Below are positions 40,857-55,500 of a DNA stretch of 64,000 nt, piece after piece. The stretch is taken from positions 57,649,001 to 57,713,000 of the forward strand of contig BRKX01000007.1 of assembly GCA_026008535.1 (NCBI GenBank), given 5' to 3'. Each line of letters starts with the position of its first letter. Position 1 is the stretch's first letter. The stretch is from Perilla frutescens (Eukaryota; Streptophyta; Magnoliopsida; Lamiales; Lamiaceae). Made by a program: the position numbers and the translations under genes. The notes beneath the pieces are model-generated. The model did not search any database, was not told the DNA's origin, and was given only the letters and a program-made list of their open reading frames with translations.

Positions 40857-43800
40857 TGATGAGGACATACATAGCAATGAGGACGTCAATGAAGAGCTTC
40901 AATTCAAAGGCCCCGTCACAAGATTAAGAGCTAAGAAGTTGCGAGACTATTTGCAAGTTACAATTCGCAAGAAGCTCGAAGAAGAAGACGGCGTGCAAGG
41001 AAGCTTGAAAATGATGAACTTATTAACATTGGAAGATGGAGATCAAGACATGGAGAACACAACATGAAGATGTGCATGTGTGCATGAGGACGTGTGCATG
41101 GGCTTGAAGTGAAGAAAGATTCGGCCGAGTTTGAACTAGGCCAATTTTCGGTCCTATTGATTTTATCTAGTAGTTATTTTATTTTGGACTATAGTAATTA
41201 TTTTATTTAATTATACTATAGTTAGGATCAGATTTATTTAATTAAATTAGGTACAATTTTCGGCCATCAATAGTCCAAATCATAGGTTTGACTAGAATTT
41301 TAATTAAGGGAAGAAACTACCTTAAATAGAATTCTAGTTTAGGAAAACTTCCAAGTCCAATTCTAGTTCTATTTGGACTCATATTTTTCGGCCTTTAGCT
41401 ATAGGATTTTCGATCCACCTATTGTTATAAATAGGGGATCCATGCTTCATTGTTACTTTAGACTATATTTGATTATTAAGCCTTTGCTTTCAATATCGTC
41501 TCTCCCCGTTTAATCTTTTGTGAGTTTAGATAATTAAATTCATACTCTTAGATTTAGCATCTCTAAGTTTTACAAAGGGAATTCGCCGTCCACGTTTGAG
41601 GGATCGTCGGAAACTCGCTATCCGAAGAGCAACTTAAAGAATTTGGCCTTGTGTACGTTCGAGATTCAGGGCAACTTTCGGGTTGTAATTCACAACACTA
41701 TCACCACCGCCGTCCACCATCCACGACGCCACCACCACCACCGGCCGTCCGTACCAATTCCAGCCACCATCACCGCCGTCCAAGCCCCGCCACCGTTCGT
41801 GTTTAGTTCATCGATCATACCGTTCAATCCGTAAGTCCGTTTCAACTCTATCATATCCTATCTACCCTAGCCCTTCTAAACCTAATCATCACCATCGAAA
41901 ATCCATCATCTTTCACCCTATCCTAACCGTCCAAAACAGCCCCATACTTGTTTGGATTTTGTGTTATTTTGTGTGTCATTGTCTAGGTATTTTAGTTGAG
42001 TCTTAGTCGTCTAGTTTGTTCCATTATCTTTCCGCATATTTTACTTTGATTGTTTGAGTCATAGAAGACACAAAAACTTACGTGTGTCGACGTGTGTTCG
42101 TTCCTAGAGTTCGGGTCGTATCATAAAAGTGGTATCAAAGCCACGTCGGCTTTGGTTCGATTTTTGTATCGTATTTTATTTTACGTTTAATCGAGTTATA
42201 ATTTAATTTCCGTTTGTTCACTGTTATAAAAAAAAAAGAGAAAAGAGGCACGATAAAAAAAAAACAAAAAAAAAACAAAAACAAAAAAAAACAAAAAAAA
42301 AAGCCGATCGAAATAAAAAAAAAATTCGAAATCTATTGTTCCCTTTTGTTCAATTTTTAATTTTGGTACCTTCCTTTTGGTACTAGTTGTTAGTTGGTAA
42401 TTACCTTAATAAGTCTTTCTTATTTTTGGTAGTTTCCTTCAAGTTTGTTTTACTTTTGGAACTTTCCATACAAGTTCTATTTCTTGTTGGTAACTTCCTT
42501 AAGTGTCTTATTTTATTTTTGGTTCTTTCCTTCTAGAGTCTAGGCTAATTAAGGTATTTAGATTGTGTCACATAGATTGATACATATCCAAATCCCCTAC
42601 TTACCTTATCTATTTCTTTCTTCCTTATCTATTCTATTTCTTTCCTTCTTCTACCTAGATTTATTTTTGGATTTCCTAATCTATTTGGGACTTCAATAAT
42701 TGATCTACTTCTTTCCTTTCTTACTATTCCCATACTCGACCAACACATCCCATACCCACTCCTACACCATTCGGCCACCCCATCCCTAACACTACTCAAT
42801 CGGCCACCCACCTACACACACATACTCAACCCGTATCTCATCTACACATACCAAATTCATCCTTGTTCCGAGAATAGCATTCCCGTCCTTCCTTGAAACA
42901 AACCACACGATTCCCTTACCTTCATATACGCGATTTTCACACACTGTGCACCATACACTTTGAGTGATACACGAGTGGTAAAATCAAGAGTGAAAACAAA
43001 CGAGAGAAAGTGAGATTGTGAGGATCTTCCTTGTTTTCTTTTACGTTTGTTCATTTTGTAGGTATCATGAAGAAAGGAACCCACACCGAGTCATCCTCTA
43101 CACCCCCAGTCGATCACCATTCGACTTCACCACCTTTGGACCCGTCCAAAGACCCTTCCAAAGCACCCATGGAGTCATATTCGGATCCACCCGCACCGTG
43201 GGATCCCAAGTACCATTTTGAAGCGTTGTCTAAGCATGTTCAAAGACAACACCAGGCTCTCTCCAACAAGATAGACGATTTAGTGCATGCACTTGAACAC
43301 ACTAAAACAACACCTGTCAAACCAACGTCTAGAGCATCACAACGAGCCTGAAGAGGAGTACTTTGATGAGAATACTTAAGAAATTGATCGAGGACGTCGC
43401 CCGAGACGAGGTCATAGTCGAGATGACTATGAAGAGGATCGAATGCTCCACAACATCAAAACGAGCATTCCAGAGTTTGAAGGCCTTCACGATCCCGATA
43501 TCTATCTTGATTGGGAACGTAAGGTAGAGAAGATTTTTGCATGCTATGATTTTTCAGAAGCTAAAAAGGTGCAGCTAGCATGTTTGGAGTTTAAAGGCTA
43601 CGCAGCCACTTGGTGGGAAATGCAGCAAGAAAGAAGACGAAGAAACAGAAATCCACCCATTGACAATTGGGAGGAAATGAAAGGATTCTTGCGTGGACGC
43701 TTCATTCCAGTCCACTATGAAAGAGAGCTTGAGAAGAAGCTCAACCGGATCAAGCAAGGAGCTAGATCGATCGAGGAGTACCACAAAGAGCTCGAAACAG

Positions 43801-44332
43801 CCTTGAATTGAGTCGGAAAAGAGGAGACCTTAAATGCTACCATCATTCGGTACATTGAAGGTATGAATCCTGACATTGCTTGTGAAGTCGAACTCAAGGA
43901 GTTCACCAGCATAGAGAGAATGGTGCAGTACGCATCAATTGTGGAAAAGCAGCTACGAGAAGGTCACCGTCGATCCAATCAGAGTTCAGCACCTACTCGA
44001 CAGCCTTGGAGTAAAGGTACATCTTCCACATCACCTTCTACTCCTTCTACTGAATTCACATGACCCCGAGGTCAAACTGGCCCTCCGGAACGCCGTTTTG
44101 ATCGTTCTACACCGCAAGCAAGCCGTAGACCCGAGTCTACGCCCAGGCCACCTTTCCAACGGCCCAACCAGTCCACTCCAACGCCGAATGCAGCCCCTAG
44201 TCGAGCCCGTGACATCCAGTGTCATAAATGCCAAGGTTGGGGTCATTTTCAGAACCAGTGTCCAAACCGGCGTGTTCTGTTCCTCAATGAACATAATGGA
44301 CTTGAATCATCCAGTGAAGATGAAGAGGAGAC
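40857..44332 (+). mobile_element. CRM-clade Ty3/gypsy element A2, 5' part (LTR, leader, gag)
   Basis: The 5' LTR is 40857-42123 (1267 bp, TGATGAGGACATAC to GGGTCGTATCA). The PBS TGGTATCAAAGCC is at 42130-42142 and an A-rich leader tract at 42228-42325. Gag starts at 43067. The element is cut at 44332 by A3, and the rest would lie right of the window. The 5 bases before the LTR are GTGCA, but the partner TSD is not in view. Confidence 0.88.
43067..44332 (+). pseudogene. A2 gag, broken
   Basis: MKKGTHTESSSTPP starts 4 nt after a TTTTGTAG|GTATC acceptor-like site. Breaks seen: a deletion of about 22 nt near 43319 (loss of the FPPPIRG segment) that shifts the frame, TAA at 43377-43379, TGA at 43809-43811 and TGA at 44061-44063. 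The gag core IPEFEGLHDPDIYLDWERKV and the CCHC knuckle CHKCQGWGHFQNQC (about 44220-44262) are recognisable. Interrupted by A3 after the EDEEET codons. Confidence 0.85.
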
Positions 44333-47300
44333 TGATACGACCCGGACTCTAGGAACGAACACACGTCGACACACGTAAGTTTTTGTGTCTTCGATGACTC
44401 AAACAATCAAAGAAAATATGCGGAAGAATTATTGAACAAACTAGACGACTAAGACTCAACTAAAATACCTAGACAATGACACACGAAATAACACAATATC
44501 CAAACAAGATGGGGGCTGTTTTTGGACGATTATGATGATGATGTGGAGGATGGAATTTCGGTGGTGTGTATTGGTTTAGAATGGCTTGAGTAGATAGGGT
44601 ATGTTAGAGATACGATGGACTTACGGATTGAACGGGATGACGATGAACTTGAACACGATGGGGCTGGCCTTGAGACGGACGTAGATGTTGATGATTGACG
44701 TCGATTATGGTTGGATGGTCGTTGGTTTGTAGAGGTGAATTACAACCCGAAAGTTGCCTTGAATCTCAAACGTACACAAGGCCAAATTCTTTAAGTTGCT
44801 CTTCGGATAGCGAGTTTCCGACGATCCCTCGAACGTGGACGGCGAATTCCCTTTGTAAAACTTAGAGGTGCTAAATCTAAGAGTATGAATTTAATTATCT
44901 AAACTCACAAAAGATTTAAAAGGGGGTTGAGACAATATTGAAAGCAAAGCTTAATTAATCAAATATAGTCTAAAGTAACAATGAGACATGGATCCACTAT
45001 TTATAATAGTTGGATCGAAAATCTAAGGCCTAATGGACGAAAATAAGGAGTCCAATTTGAACTAGAATTGGACTTTAACAACTTCCTAAACTAGAATTCT
45101 ATTTAAGGTAGATTTTGTAGATCTTACCTTATCTAAAAATCTAGTCAAAACTCTATCTAAAATAACCGAAAATTACCAACTAAAAATCTGCAAAATTCTT
45201 CCAAACCATAATAAAATAAAATACTATAGTCTAATAAATCAATCCCCTTAATTGGATACATCAAGGGCCGATTATTTTGGGCTTTTCCACCATACATGCT
45301 TAACTTGGGCTGAATAGCAAGTATACACATCAAGCCCAACAAAAGCACACTTGCACGCCTTCTTCATGTATTGCACTCCATATCTTGATCTCTATCTTCC
45401 AATGTCAACAAGTTCATCATCTTCAAGCTTCCTTGTACGCCGTCTTCTTCTTCAAGCTTCTTGCGAATTGTAGTTTGCAAATAATCTTTCAACTTCTTAG
45501 CTCGTAGTCTTGTGACGGGTCCTTTGAATTGAAGCTCTTCATTGACTTCCTCATTGCTATGGATGTTCTCATCATTCCCCCCCTGCTGAAAAGAATTCGT
45601 CCTCGAATTTGACTTCTCATCACGGTCGAATTCATCTGCAACAAAAGGAGATAAATCAGCAACATTAAACGTAGAAGAACACTTGTACTCACCAGGTAGA
45701 TCAATGCGGTATGCATTATCATTAACACGGCTTAGAACAGTAAAGGGACCATCTCCACGGGGCGACAACTTGGACTTCCTCAAGTTAGGAAATCGGCCAG
45801 GGCTAAGGTGTACCCAAACTCGATCTCCGGGCTGAAAGATGACACGTTTGCGCCTCGTGTTGCGTGCGGCGGCTATCCTTGAGCCTTGGTGCTCAATCCG
45901 GGCACGTACCTTCTCATGCATCTCTTTGATAAAATCAGCTCTTTTCATACCTTTAACACTTGTTAGATGCTCAACAGGTAAAGGTAACAAATCATTAGGA
46001 GTTAACGGATTAAATCCATAAACTACCTCAAAAGGAGACATGTTAGTAGAAGAATGCACAACACGATTATAAGCAAATTCAGCATATGGTAAACATTCTT
46101 AACATGACTTCAAGTTATTCTTAATTAGAGATCTAAGTAAAGCTCCTAAAGTGCGATTCACAACCTCAGTTTGACCATCGGTTTGTGGATGACATGCAGT
46201 AGAAAACAATAACTTAGTACCTAATTTTCTCCACAAAACACGCCAAAAATGTCCTAAAAACTTAGAATCCCTATCACTAACAATAGTACGAGGAATTCCA
46301 TGCAATCTAACAACATGCACAAAGAACAAGTTGGCAACATGTATAGCATCATCAGTTTTCCTACATGCAATGAAATGAGCCATTTTGGAAAACCTATCAA
46401 CTACAACAAACACAGAATCCTTACCCGACCTAGATCTAGGCAATCCTAAGATGAAATCCATAGAAATATCAATCCAAGGAGAAGAGGGGGCGGGTAGGGG
46501 CGAATAAAGACCGAACGGGTGTGAAGTGGATTTAGCTTGACGACAAGTAATGCAACGACTACACACATTCTCTACATCCTTACGCATATGCGGCCAAAAG
46601 AAGTGTTCATGCAGCAAGTTCAATGTCTTATGTACACCAAAGTGACCCATTAAACCTCCCGCATGCGATTCTAACACTAATAACTCACGCATAGAACAAG
46701 TAGGGATGCATAATTTCGACTCTTTGAACAAGAAACCATCATGCACATAATAACCATCATAGGAACTAGATTTCGAGCTACATGAAGCATAGATGGGGCT
46801 GAAATAGGCGTCCTCAATATACAGTGCTTTAATAAACTCAAAACCAAGCATCTTAGCATGCATTAAGTTCAAAAGAGTGTACCTTCTTGATAGGGCATCG
46901 GCGACCACATTTTCCTCGCCTTTCTTGTACTTGATAACATACGGGAAAGACTCGATGAACTCGACCCATCTCGCATGTCTCTTGTTCAAATTGTTTTGCC
47001 CTTTCAAGTGCTTCAATCTTTCATGATCCGTGTGTATGACGAACTCCTTGGGCCACAAGTAGTGCTGCCATGTATCCAATGCACGCTTCAAAGCATATAG
47101 CTCTTTATCGTACGTCGAATAACGCAAACTGGTGCCATTGAGTTTCTCACTGAAATAGGCCACGGGACGTTTTTCCTGCATCAAAACAGCACCAATACCT
47201 ATCCCGGAGGCATCACACTCGATCTCAAAAGTCTTAGAAAAATCAGGTAAACACAAAACAGGAGCAGAACATAACAATGACTTCAAAGTATTAAAAGCAT

Positions 47301-49512
47301 GCTCTTGTTGTTTACCCCACTCAAATTTCCGATCCTTCTTACTTAGCTCAGTAAGAGGGGCGGCTATACTGGAGAAATCCCGTACAAAACGACGGTAAAA
47401 CCCAGCTAGACCATGGAATGATCGAACTTCAGAGGCGTTTTTCGGGGTTGGCCATTCCTCAATCGCTTTGATTTTAGAACGGTCTACCTCAATACCTCGT
47501 GAACTAACGACAAAGCCTAAAAACACGACTTCATCCATACAAAACGTGCACTTAGACATGTTTCCATACAACTTAGCATCACGCAATAAGCAGAATACAC
47601 GCCTAAGGTGTTCTAGGTGCGCCTGTGCACTGTGACTGTAAATCAAGATATCATCAAAGTAGACAACCACAAATTTACCAATCACATCACGCAAAACATG
47701 ATTCATCAATCTCATAAACGTGCTCGGTGCATTAGTGAGACCAAAAGGCATAACTAACCACTCATATAAACCATGCTTTGTCTTAAACGCAGTTTTCCAT
47801 TCATCCCCTTCATGCATTCTAACTTGAAAATAACCAGATCTCAAATCTATCTTAGAAAACAACTTAGAACCCTTAATTCATCTAGCATATCATCAAGTCT
47901 AGGGATAGGAAATCTGTACTTAACTGTGATCTTGTTGATGGCGCGGCAATCCATGCACATTCTCCATTCGTTATTCTTTTTAGGCACTAGAATGACTGGA
48001 ACTGCACAAGGGCTCATCGACTCTCGGATTTGCTTCTTCTCTAGCAACTCCTTCACTTGGCGATCGATCTCCTTCGTCTCTTCAGGTGAAGTGCGGTACG
48101 CCGGTCGGTTGGGCAAGACTGCGCCGGGTACGAAGTCGATCTGGTGCTCGATCCCACGAACTGGAGGTAATCCACTTGGAATCTCTTCCGGGAACACATC
48201 CGCGAACTCCTCCATAAGTGGCTGCACATCACAAGGCAAAGAAACACCATTAGTAGCACTGTCCTTATAAGATAAAAGAACAAAAGGTAAACCTGCTTTT
48301 AGTGCTTTCTCTACGCCTTTAACTGAGATGAACAGGGACCGATTCTTCTCTTGACTTGGGGCTGATCCGGGTGCTTTTCCACGAGCTAAGGCATCATTAG
48401 GGGACGCCTTAGGGGCTGCAATGGTCGAGCATGAGGTGGAACTCGGTGTTGAAGGGGCGGCCGAGTTGGTTCGGGCTGCGGTTGCAGCTTGTTTTGCCCG
48501 TTCTTGCTTGAATCTCTCTTGCATCCTTTCTTGATCCTCTGCAACAGCTTTAGGAGTAAGTGGCTTGAGCACAGTGGTTCGACCATCTCGAATAATCGAG
48601 TAGGTGTTGGCTAAACCATCGTGAACCGCTTTTCTGTCGAACTGCCACGGTCTTCCTAAAAGTATATGGGCTGCTTCCATAGGAATAACATCACAAAGAA
48701 CAGTGTCAGAATAACGACCTTTAGTAAAAGTAACGTGTACCTGACCTGTCACTCGAATGGATCCTCTGTCAGTAAGCCACTGCAACTTGTATGGCTTCGG
48801 ATGCTTTGTTGTGGTGAGGGCGAGTTTATCAACGGCATACTGACTGATTGCGTTGATTACACTCCCACTGTCGATTATCATGGCACAAGTCTGATCTTTG
48901 ATGGCAACTCGAGTGTAGAAGATGTTCTCTCGTTGCGATTGCTCTTCGTCTTCACGGTTGATGTTCAGACTGCGAATAGAAACCAAGCTAACATGAGATA
49001 GCTCGTCTTCTTCATCATCTGGCTCGACTTCAGGGACCTTGACTGCTTCAGGGGCGGCGTCTTGGGTCTCCTCTTCATCTTCACTGGCTGATTCAAGTCC
49101 ATTCTATTCATTGAGGAACAGAACACGCCGGTTTGGACACTGGTTCTGAAAATGACACCAACCTTGGCATTTATGACACTGGATTTCACGGGCTCGACTA
49201 GGGGCTGCATTTCGCGTTGGAGTGGACTGATTGGGCCGTTGGAATGGTGGCCTGGGTGTAGACTCGGGTCTACAGCTTGCTTGCGGTGTAGAACGATCAA
49301 AACGGCGTTCCGGAGGGCCGGATTGACCTCGGGGTCGTGTGGAATCAGTAGAAGGAGTAGAAGGTGATGTGGAAGGTGTACCTTTACTCCAAGATGATCG
49401 AGTAGGGGCTGCACTTTGACTGGATCGACGGCGGCCTTCTCGCAACTGCTTTTCCACAATTGATGCGTATTGCACCATTCTCTCTATGCTTGTGAATTCT
49501 TTGAGCTCTACT
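44333..49512 (-). mobile_element. CRM-clade Ty3/gypsy element A3, 3' part, inserted in A2 gag
   Basis: The 3' LTR is 44333-45574 (1242 bp in minus orientation), with the PPT at 45575-45584. The interior runs through pol to the gag C-terminal region at 49512, where A4's LTR interrupts it. The 5' LTR would lie beyond the window. The 5 bases left of the LTR are GAGAC. Confidence 0.88.
45364..49512 (-). pseudogene. A3 gag-pol polyprotein, broken at several sites
   Basis: Minus-strand order is gag C-terminus with CCHC knuckle (knuckle Gly changed to Cys: CHKCQGWCH), TAG in place of Gln near 49108, protease with IIDSGSV (48870s), a 1-nt deletion at about 47865 just after DDMLDEL, RT with intact YFDD (about 47650), RNase H, and integrase with the HHCC finger and the D-D-E residues (SMDFI, SDRDSK, QTEVVNR). 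A TAA follows at about 46100 where SWEEC is expected. The last part (46059-45364) has the integrase C-terminus and the tail that ends in the 3' LTR (EDRDQDMECNT). RT and integrase catalytic residues remain, but the frame is not continuous. Confidence 0.9.
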
Positions 49513-52500
49513 TGATGAGGACATCCATAGCAATGAGGAAGTCAATGAAGAGCTTCAATTCAAAGGACCCGTCACAAGATTAAGAGCTAAGAAGTTGCAA
49601 GATTATTTGCAAGCTACAATTCGCAAGAAGCTTGAAGAAGAAGACGGCGTACAAGGAAGCTTGAAGATGATGAACTTATTGACATTGGAAGATGGAGATC
49701 AAGACATGGAGAACACAACATGAAGATGTGCATATGGGCGTGTGCATGAGCCCAAGAAAGTGAAGAGATTCGGCCCAAATTAATAAGGCTAATTTTCGGC
49801 CTTGTTGGTTTTTATCTAGTAGTAATTTTATTTTGGACTATAGTATTTATTTTATTTAATTATACTATAGTTAGGATCAGATTTTATTTAATTGTTTGGA
49901 GTCAATTTTCGGTTATTTAGAGTCAAGGTTTGACTAGGATTTTAGATAAGGTAAGATCTACAAGTTCTACCTTAAATAGAATTCTAGTTTAGGAAATATC
50001 CAAACACAATCCTAGTTTGATTTGGACTATGTTTTTCGGTCCTATAGCATAGATTTTCGTCCCCCACTATTGTTATAAATAGTGGAACCATGTGACATTC
50101 ATACTTTAGACTATATTTGATTTTTAAGCCATTGCTTTCAATATCGTCTCACCCCTTTAATTCTTTTGTGAATTTGGATAATTAAATTCATACTCTTAGA
50201 TTTAGTACCTCTAAGTTTTACAAAGGAAATTCGCCGTCCACGTTCGAGGGATCGTCGGAAACTCGCTATCCGAAGAACAACTTAAAGAATTTGGCCTTGT
50301 GTACGTTCGAGATTCAAGGCAACTTTCGGGTTGTAATTCACATCTACAAACCAACGACCATCCAACCATAATCGACGTCAATCATCAACATCTACATCCG
50401 TCTCAAGACCAGCCCCATCGTGTTCAAGTTCATCGTCATCCCGTTGAATCCGTAAGTCCATCGTAACTCTATCATATCCTATCTACCCTAGCCCTTCTAA
50501 ACCTATACAACACCATCGAAATTCCATCCTCAATACCGTCCATATAGCCGTCCAAAACAGCCCATCTTTGTTTGGATTTGTGTTATTTTGTGTGTCATAG
50601 TTTAGGTATTTTAGTTGAGTCTTAGTCGTCTAGTTTTCTTCCGCATATTTTACTTTGATAAATTGAGTCATAGAAGGCACAAAAACTTACGTGTGTCGAC
50701 GTGTGTTCGTTCCTAGAGTTCGGGTCGTATCATAAAAGTGGTATCAAAGCTACGTCGGCTTTGGTTCGATTTTTGTGTCATATTTTATTTTACGGTTAAT
50801 CGAGTTGTAATTTAATTTCCGTTTGTTCATTGTTATAAAAAAAAAAAGAAGAGAAAAAGCTTCGATCAAAAAAAAAAAAGCGATCGAATTCAAAAAAAAA
50901 TAAAAAAAAAAAAAAAAAAAAAATAAAAACGAAAATTCATTGTTCAATTTTATTTTTGGTACTTTCCTATTGGTACTAGATCATAGTTGGTAATTACCTT
51001 AATAAGTCTTTCTTATTTTTGGTAGTTTCCTTCAAGTTTGTTTTACTTTTGGAACTTTCCATACAAGTTCTATTTCTTGTTGGTAACTTCCTTAAGTGTC
51101 TTATCTTATTTTTGGTTCATTCCTTCTAGAGTCTAGGCTAATTAAGGTATTTAGATTGTGTCACATAGATTGATACATATCCAAATTCCCTACTTACCTT
51201 ATCTCCTTCTTCTTTCCTTATCTCTTCTATTTCTTTCCTTCCTACCCTATACTTCCTACCCTAATTCGACCACCACACCCCATCCATACTACCCTACACA
51301 ATCGGCCACCCCCTACCTATACTATACCACATTCGGCCACCCCCATACCCACATATATTCAACCCGTATCTCATCTACACATACCAAATTCATCTTGTTC
51401 CAAGAATAGCATCCCCGTCCTTCCTTAGAACAAACCACACGAGTTCCATACCCATATACATCTCACGTTCGCTCACATACTCCATTCCATTATACACGAC
51501 ACACACACATCACCATACACTTTGAGTGCAAACACGAGTGGTAAAATCAAGAGAGAAAACAAACGAGAGAAAGTGAGATTGTGAGGATCTTCCTTGTTTT
51601 CTTTTACGTTTGTTCGTTTTGTAGGTATCATGAAGAAAGGAACCCACATCGAATCATCCTCTACACCTCCAGTCGATCACCATTCGACTTCACCGCCTTT
51701 GGACCCGTCCAAAGACCCTTCTAAAGCACCCATGGAGTCATACTCGGATCCACCCGCACCGTGGGATCCCAAGTACCATTTTGACGCGTTGTCTAAGCAT
51801 GTTCAAAGACAACACCAGGCCCTCTCTGACAAAATAGACGATTTAGTGCATGCTCTTGAACGCACTAAAATGACACCTGTCTTTCCTCCACCCATTCAAG
51901 GAAACCAACGTCTAGAACGTCACAACGAGCCTGAAGAGGAGTACTTTGATGAGAATACTGAAGAATTTGATCGAGGACGTCGCCCGAGACGAGGCCATAG
52001 TTGAGATGACTATGAGGAAGATCGAATGCTCCACAACATCAAGACGAGCATTCCAGAATTTGAAGGCCTTCACGATCCCGATATCTACCTTGATTGGGAA
52101 CGTAAGGTAGAGAAGATTTTCACATGCTATGATTTTTCAGAAGCTAAAAAGGTGCAACTAGCATGTTTGGAGTTCAAAGGCTACGCAGCCACTTGGTGGG
52201 AAATGCAGCAAGAAAGAAGACGAAGAAACAGAAATCCACCCATTGACAATTGGGAGGAAATGAAAGGATTCTTGCGTGGACGCTTCATCCCAGTCCACTA
52301 TGAAAGAGAGCTTGAGAAGAAGCTCAACCGGATCAAGCAAGGTGCTAGATCGATCGAGGAGTACCACAAAGAGCTAGAAACGGCCCTGAATCGAGTCGGG
52401 AAAGAGGAGACCTTAAATGCTACCATCATTCGGTACATTGAAGGTATGAATCCAGACATTGCCTGTGAAGTAGAGCTCAAAGAATTCACAAGCATAGAGA

Positions 52501-55500
52501 GAATGGTGCAATACGCATCAATTGTGGAAAAGCAGTTGCGAGAAGGCCGCCGTCGATCTAGTCAAAGTGCAGCCCCTACTCGATCATCTTGGAGTAAAGG
52601 TACACCTTCCACATCACCTTCTACTCCTTCTACTGATTCCACACGACCCCGAGGTCAATCCGGCCCTCCGGAACGCCGTTTTGATCGTTCTACACCGCAA
52701 GCAAGCCGTAGACCCGAGTCTACACCCAGGCCACCCTTCCAACGGCCCAACCAGTCCACTCCAACGCCAAATGCAGCCCCTAGTCGAGCCCGTGACATCC
52801 AGTGTCATAAATGTCAAGGTTGGGGTCATTTTCAGAACCAGTGTCCAAACCGGCGTGTTCTGTTCCTCAATGAACAGAATGGACTTGAATCAGCCAGTGA
52901 AGATGAAGAGGAGACCCAAGACGCCGCCCCTGAAGCAGTCAAGGTCCCTGAAGTCGAGCCAGATGATGAAGAAGACGAGCTATCTCATGTTAGCTTGGTT
53001 TCTATTCGCACTCTGAACATCAACCGTGAAGACGAAGAGCAATCGCAACGAGAGAACATCTTCTACACTCGAGTTGCCATCAAAGATCAGACTTGTGCCA
53101 TGATCATCGACAGTGGGAGTGTAATCAACGCAATCAGTCAGTATGCCGTTGATAAACTCGCCCTCACCACAACAAAGCATCCGAAGCCATACAAGTTGCA
53201 GTGGCTTACTGACAGAGGATCCATTCGAGTGACAGGTCAGGTACACGTTACTTTTACTAAAGGTCGTTATTCTGACACTGTTCTTTGTGATGTTATCCCT
53301 ATGGAAGCAGCCCATATACTTTTAGGAAGACCGTGGCAGTTCGATAGAAAAGCGGTTCACGATGGTTTAGCCAACACCTACTCGATTGTTCGAGATGGTC
53401 GAACCACTCTGCTCAAGCCACTTACTCCTAAAGCTGTTGCAGAGGATCAAGAAAGGATGCAAGAGAGATTCAAGCAAGAACGGGCAAAACAAGCCGCAGC
53501 CGCAGCCCGAACCAACTCGGCCGCCACTTCAACGCCGAGTTCCACCTCAAGTTCGACCAATGCAGCCCCTAAGACACCTCATAATGATGTCTTAGCTCGT
53601 GGAAAAGCCACCGGATCAGACCCAAGCAAAGAGAAGAATCGATCCCTGTTCATCTCAGTTAAAGGCGTAGAGAAAGCACTAAAAGCAGGTTTACCTTTCG
53701 TTCTTTTATCTTATAAGGACAGTACTACTAATGGTGTTTCTTTACCTTGTGATGTGCAGCCACTTATGGAGGAGTTCGCGGATGTGTTCCCGGATGAGAT
53801 TCCAAGTGGATTACCTCCAGTTCGTGGGATCGAGCACCAGATCGACTTCGTACCCGGCGCAGTCCTGCCCAACCGACCGGCGTACCGCACGTCCCCTGAA
53901 GAGACGAAGGAGATCGATCGCCAAGTTAAGGAGTTGCTAGAGAAGAAGCAAATCCGAGAGTCGATGAGCCCTTGTGCAGTTCCAGTCATTCTAGTGCCCA
54001 AGAAGAACAACGAATGGAGAATGTGCATGGATTGTCGCGCCATCAACAAAATAACAGTTAAGTACAGATTTCCTATCCCTAGACTTGATGATATGCTAGA
54101 TGAATTAAGTGGTTCCAATGTGTTTTCTAAGATAGATTTGAGATCTGGATATTTTCAAGTTAGAATGCATGAAGGGGATGAATGGAAAACTGCGTTTAAG
54201 ACAAAGCATGGTTTATATTAGTGGTTAGTTATGCCTTTTGGTCTCACTAATGCACCGAGCACGTTTATGAGATTGATGAATCATGTTTTGCGTGATGTGA
54301 TTGGTAAATTTGTGGTTGTCTACTTTGATAATATCTTGATTTACAATCACAGTGCACAGGCGCACCTAGAACACCTTAGGCGTGTATTCTGCTTATTGCG
54401 TGATGCTAAGTTGTATGGAAACATGTCTAAGTGCACATTTTGTATGGATGAAGTCGTGTTTTTAGGCTTTGTCGTTAGTTCACGAGGTATTGAGGTAGAC
54501 CGTTCCAAAATCAAAGCGATTGAGGAATGGCCAACCCCGAAAAACGCCTCGGAGGTTCGATCATTCCATGGTCTAGCTGGGTTTTACCGTCGTTTTGTAC
54601 GGGATTTCTCCAGTATAGCCGCCCCTTTTACTGAGCTAAGTAAGAAGGATCGGAAATTTGAGTGGGGTAAACAACAAGAGCATGCTTTTAATACTTTGAA
54701 GTCATTGTTATGTTCTGCTCCTGTTTTGTGTTTACCTGATTTTTCCAAAACTTTTGAGATCGAATGTGATGCCTCCGGGATAGGTATTGGTGCTGTTTTG
54801 ATGCAGGAAAAACGTCCCGTGGCATACTTCAGTGAGAAGTTAAATGGCGCCTCCCTTAGGTACTCCACGTACGATAAAGAGCTCTACGCTTTGAAGCGTG
54901 CGTTGGACACATGGCAGCACTATCTTTGGCCTAAGGAGTTCGTCATCCACACGGATCATGAAAGCTTGAAACATTTGAAAGGGCAAAACAATTTGAACAA
55001 GAGACATGCGAGATGGGTCGAGTTCATCGAGTCCTTCCCGTATGTTATCAAGTACAAGAAAGGCGAGGAAAACGTGGTCGCCGATGCCCTATCAAGAAGG
55101 TACGCTCTTTTGAACTTAATGCATGCTAAGATGCTTGGTTTTGAGTCTATTAAAGCACTGTATGTTGAGGATGCCTATTTCAGCCCCATCTATGCTTCAT
55201 GTAGCTCGAAATCTAGGTCCTATGATGGTTATTATGTGCATGATGGTTTCTTGTTCAAAGAGTCGAAATTATGCATCCCTACCTGTTCTATGCGTGAGTT
55301 ATTAGTGCTAGAATCGCATGCGGGAGGTTTAATGGGTCACTTTGGTGTGCATAAGACATTGAACTTGCTGCATGAACACTTCTTTTGGCCGCATATGCGT
55401 AAGGATATAGAGAATGTGTGTAGTCGTTGCATTACTTGTCGTCAAGCTAAATCCACTTCACACCCATTTGGACTTTACTCGCCCCTACCCGCCCCCTCGT

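Noticed and set aside
45839..49367. Plus-strand ORFs opposite the A3 polyprotein
   Set aside because: They are reverse-frame shadows of the conserved pol and gag sequence. The same shadows appear opposite A4 and A5.
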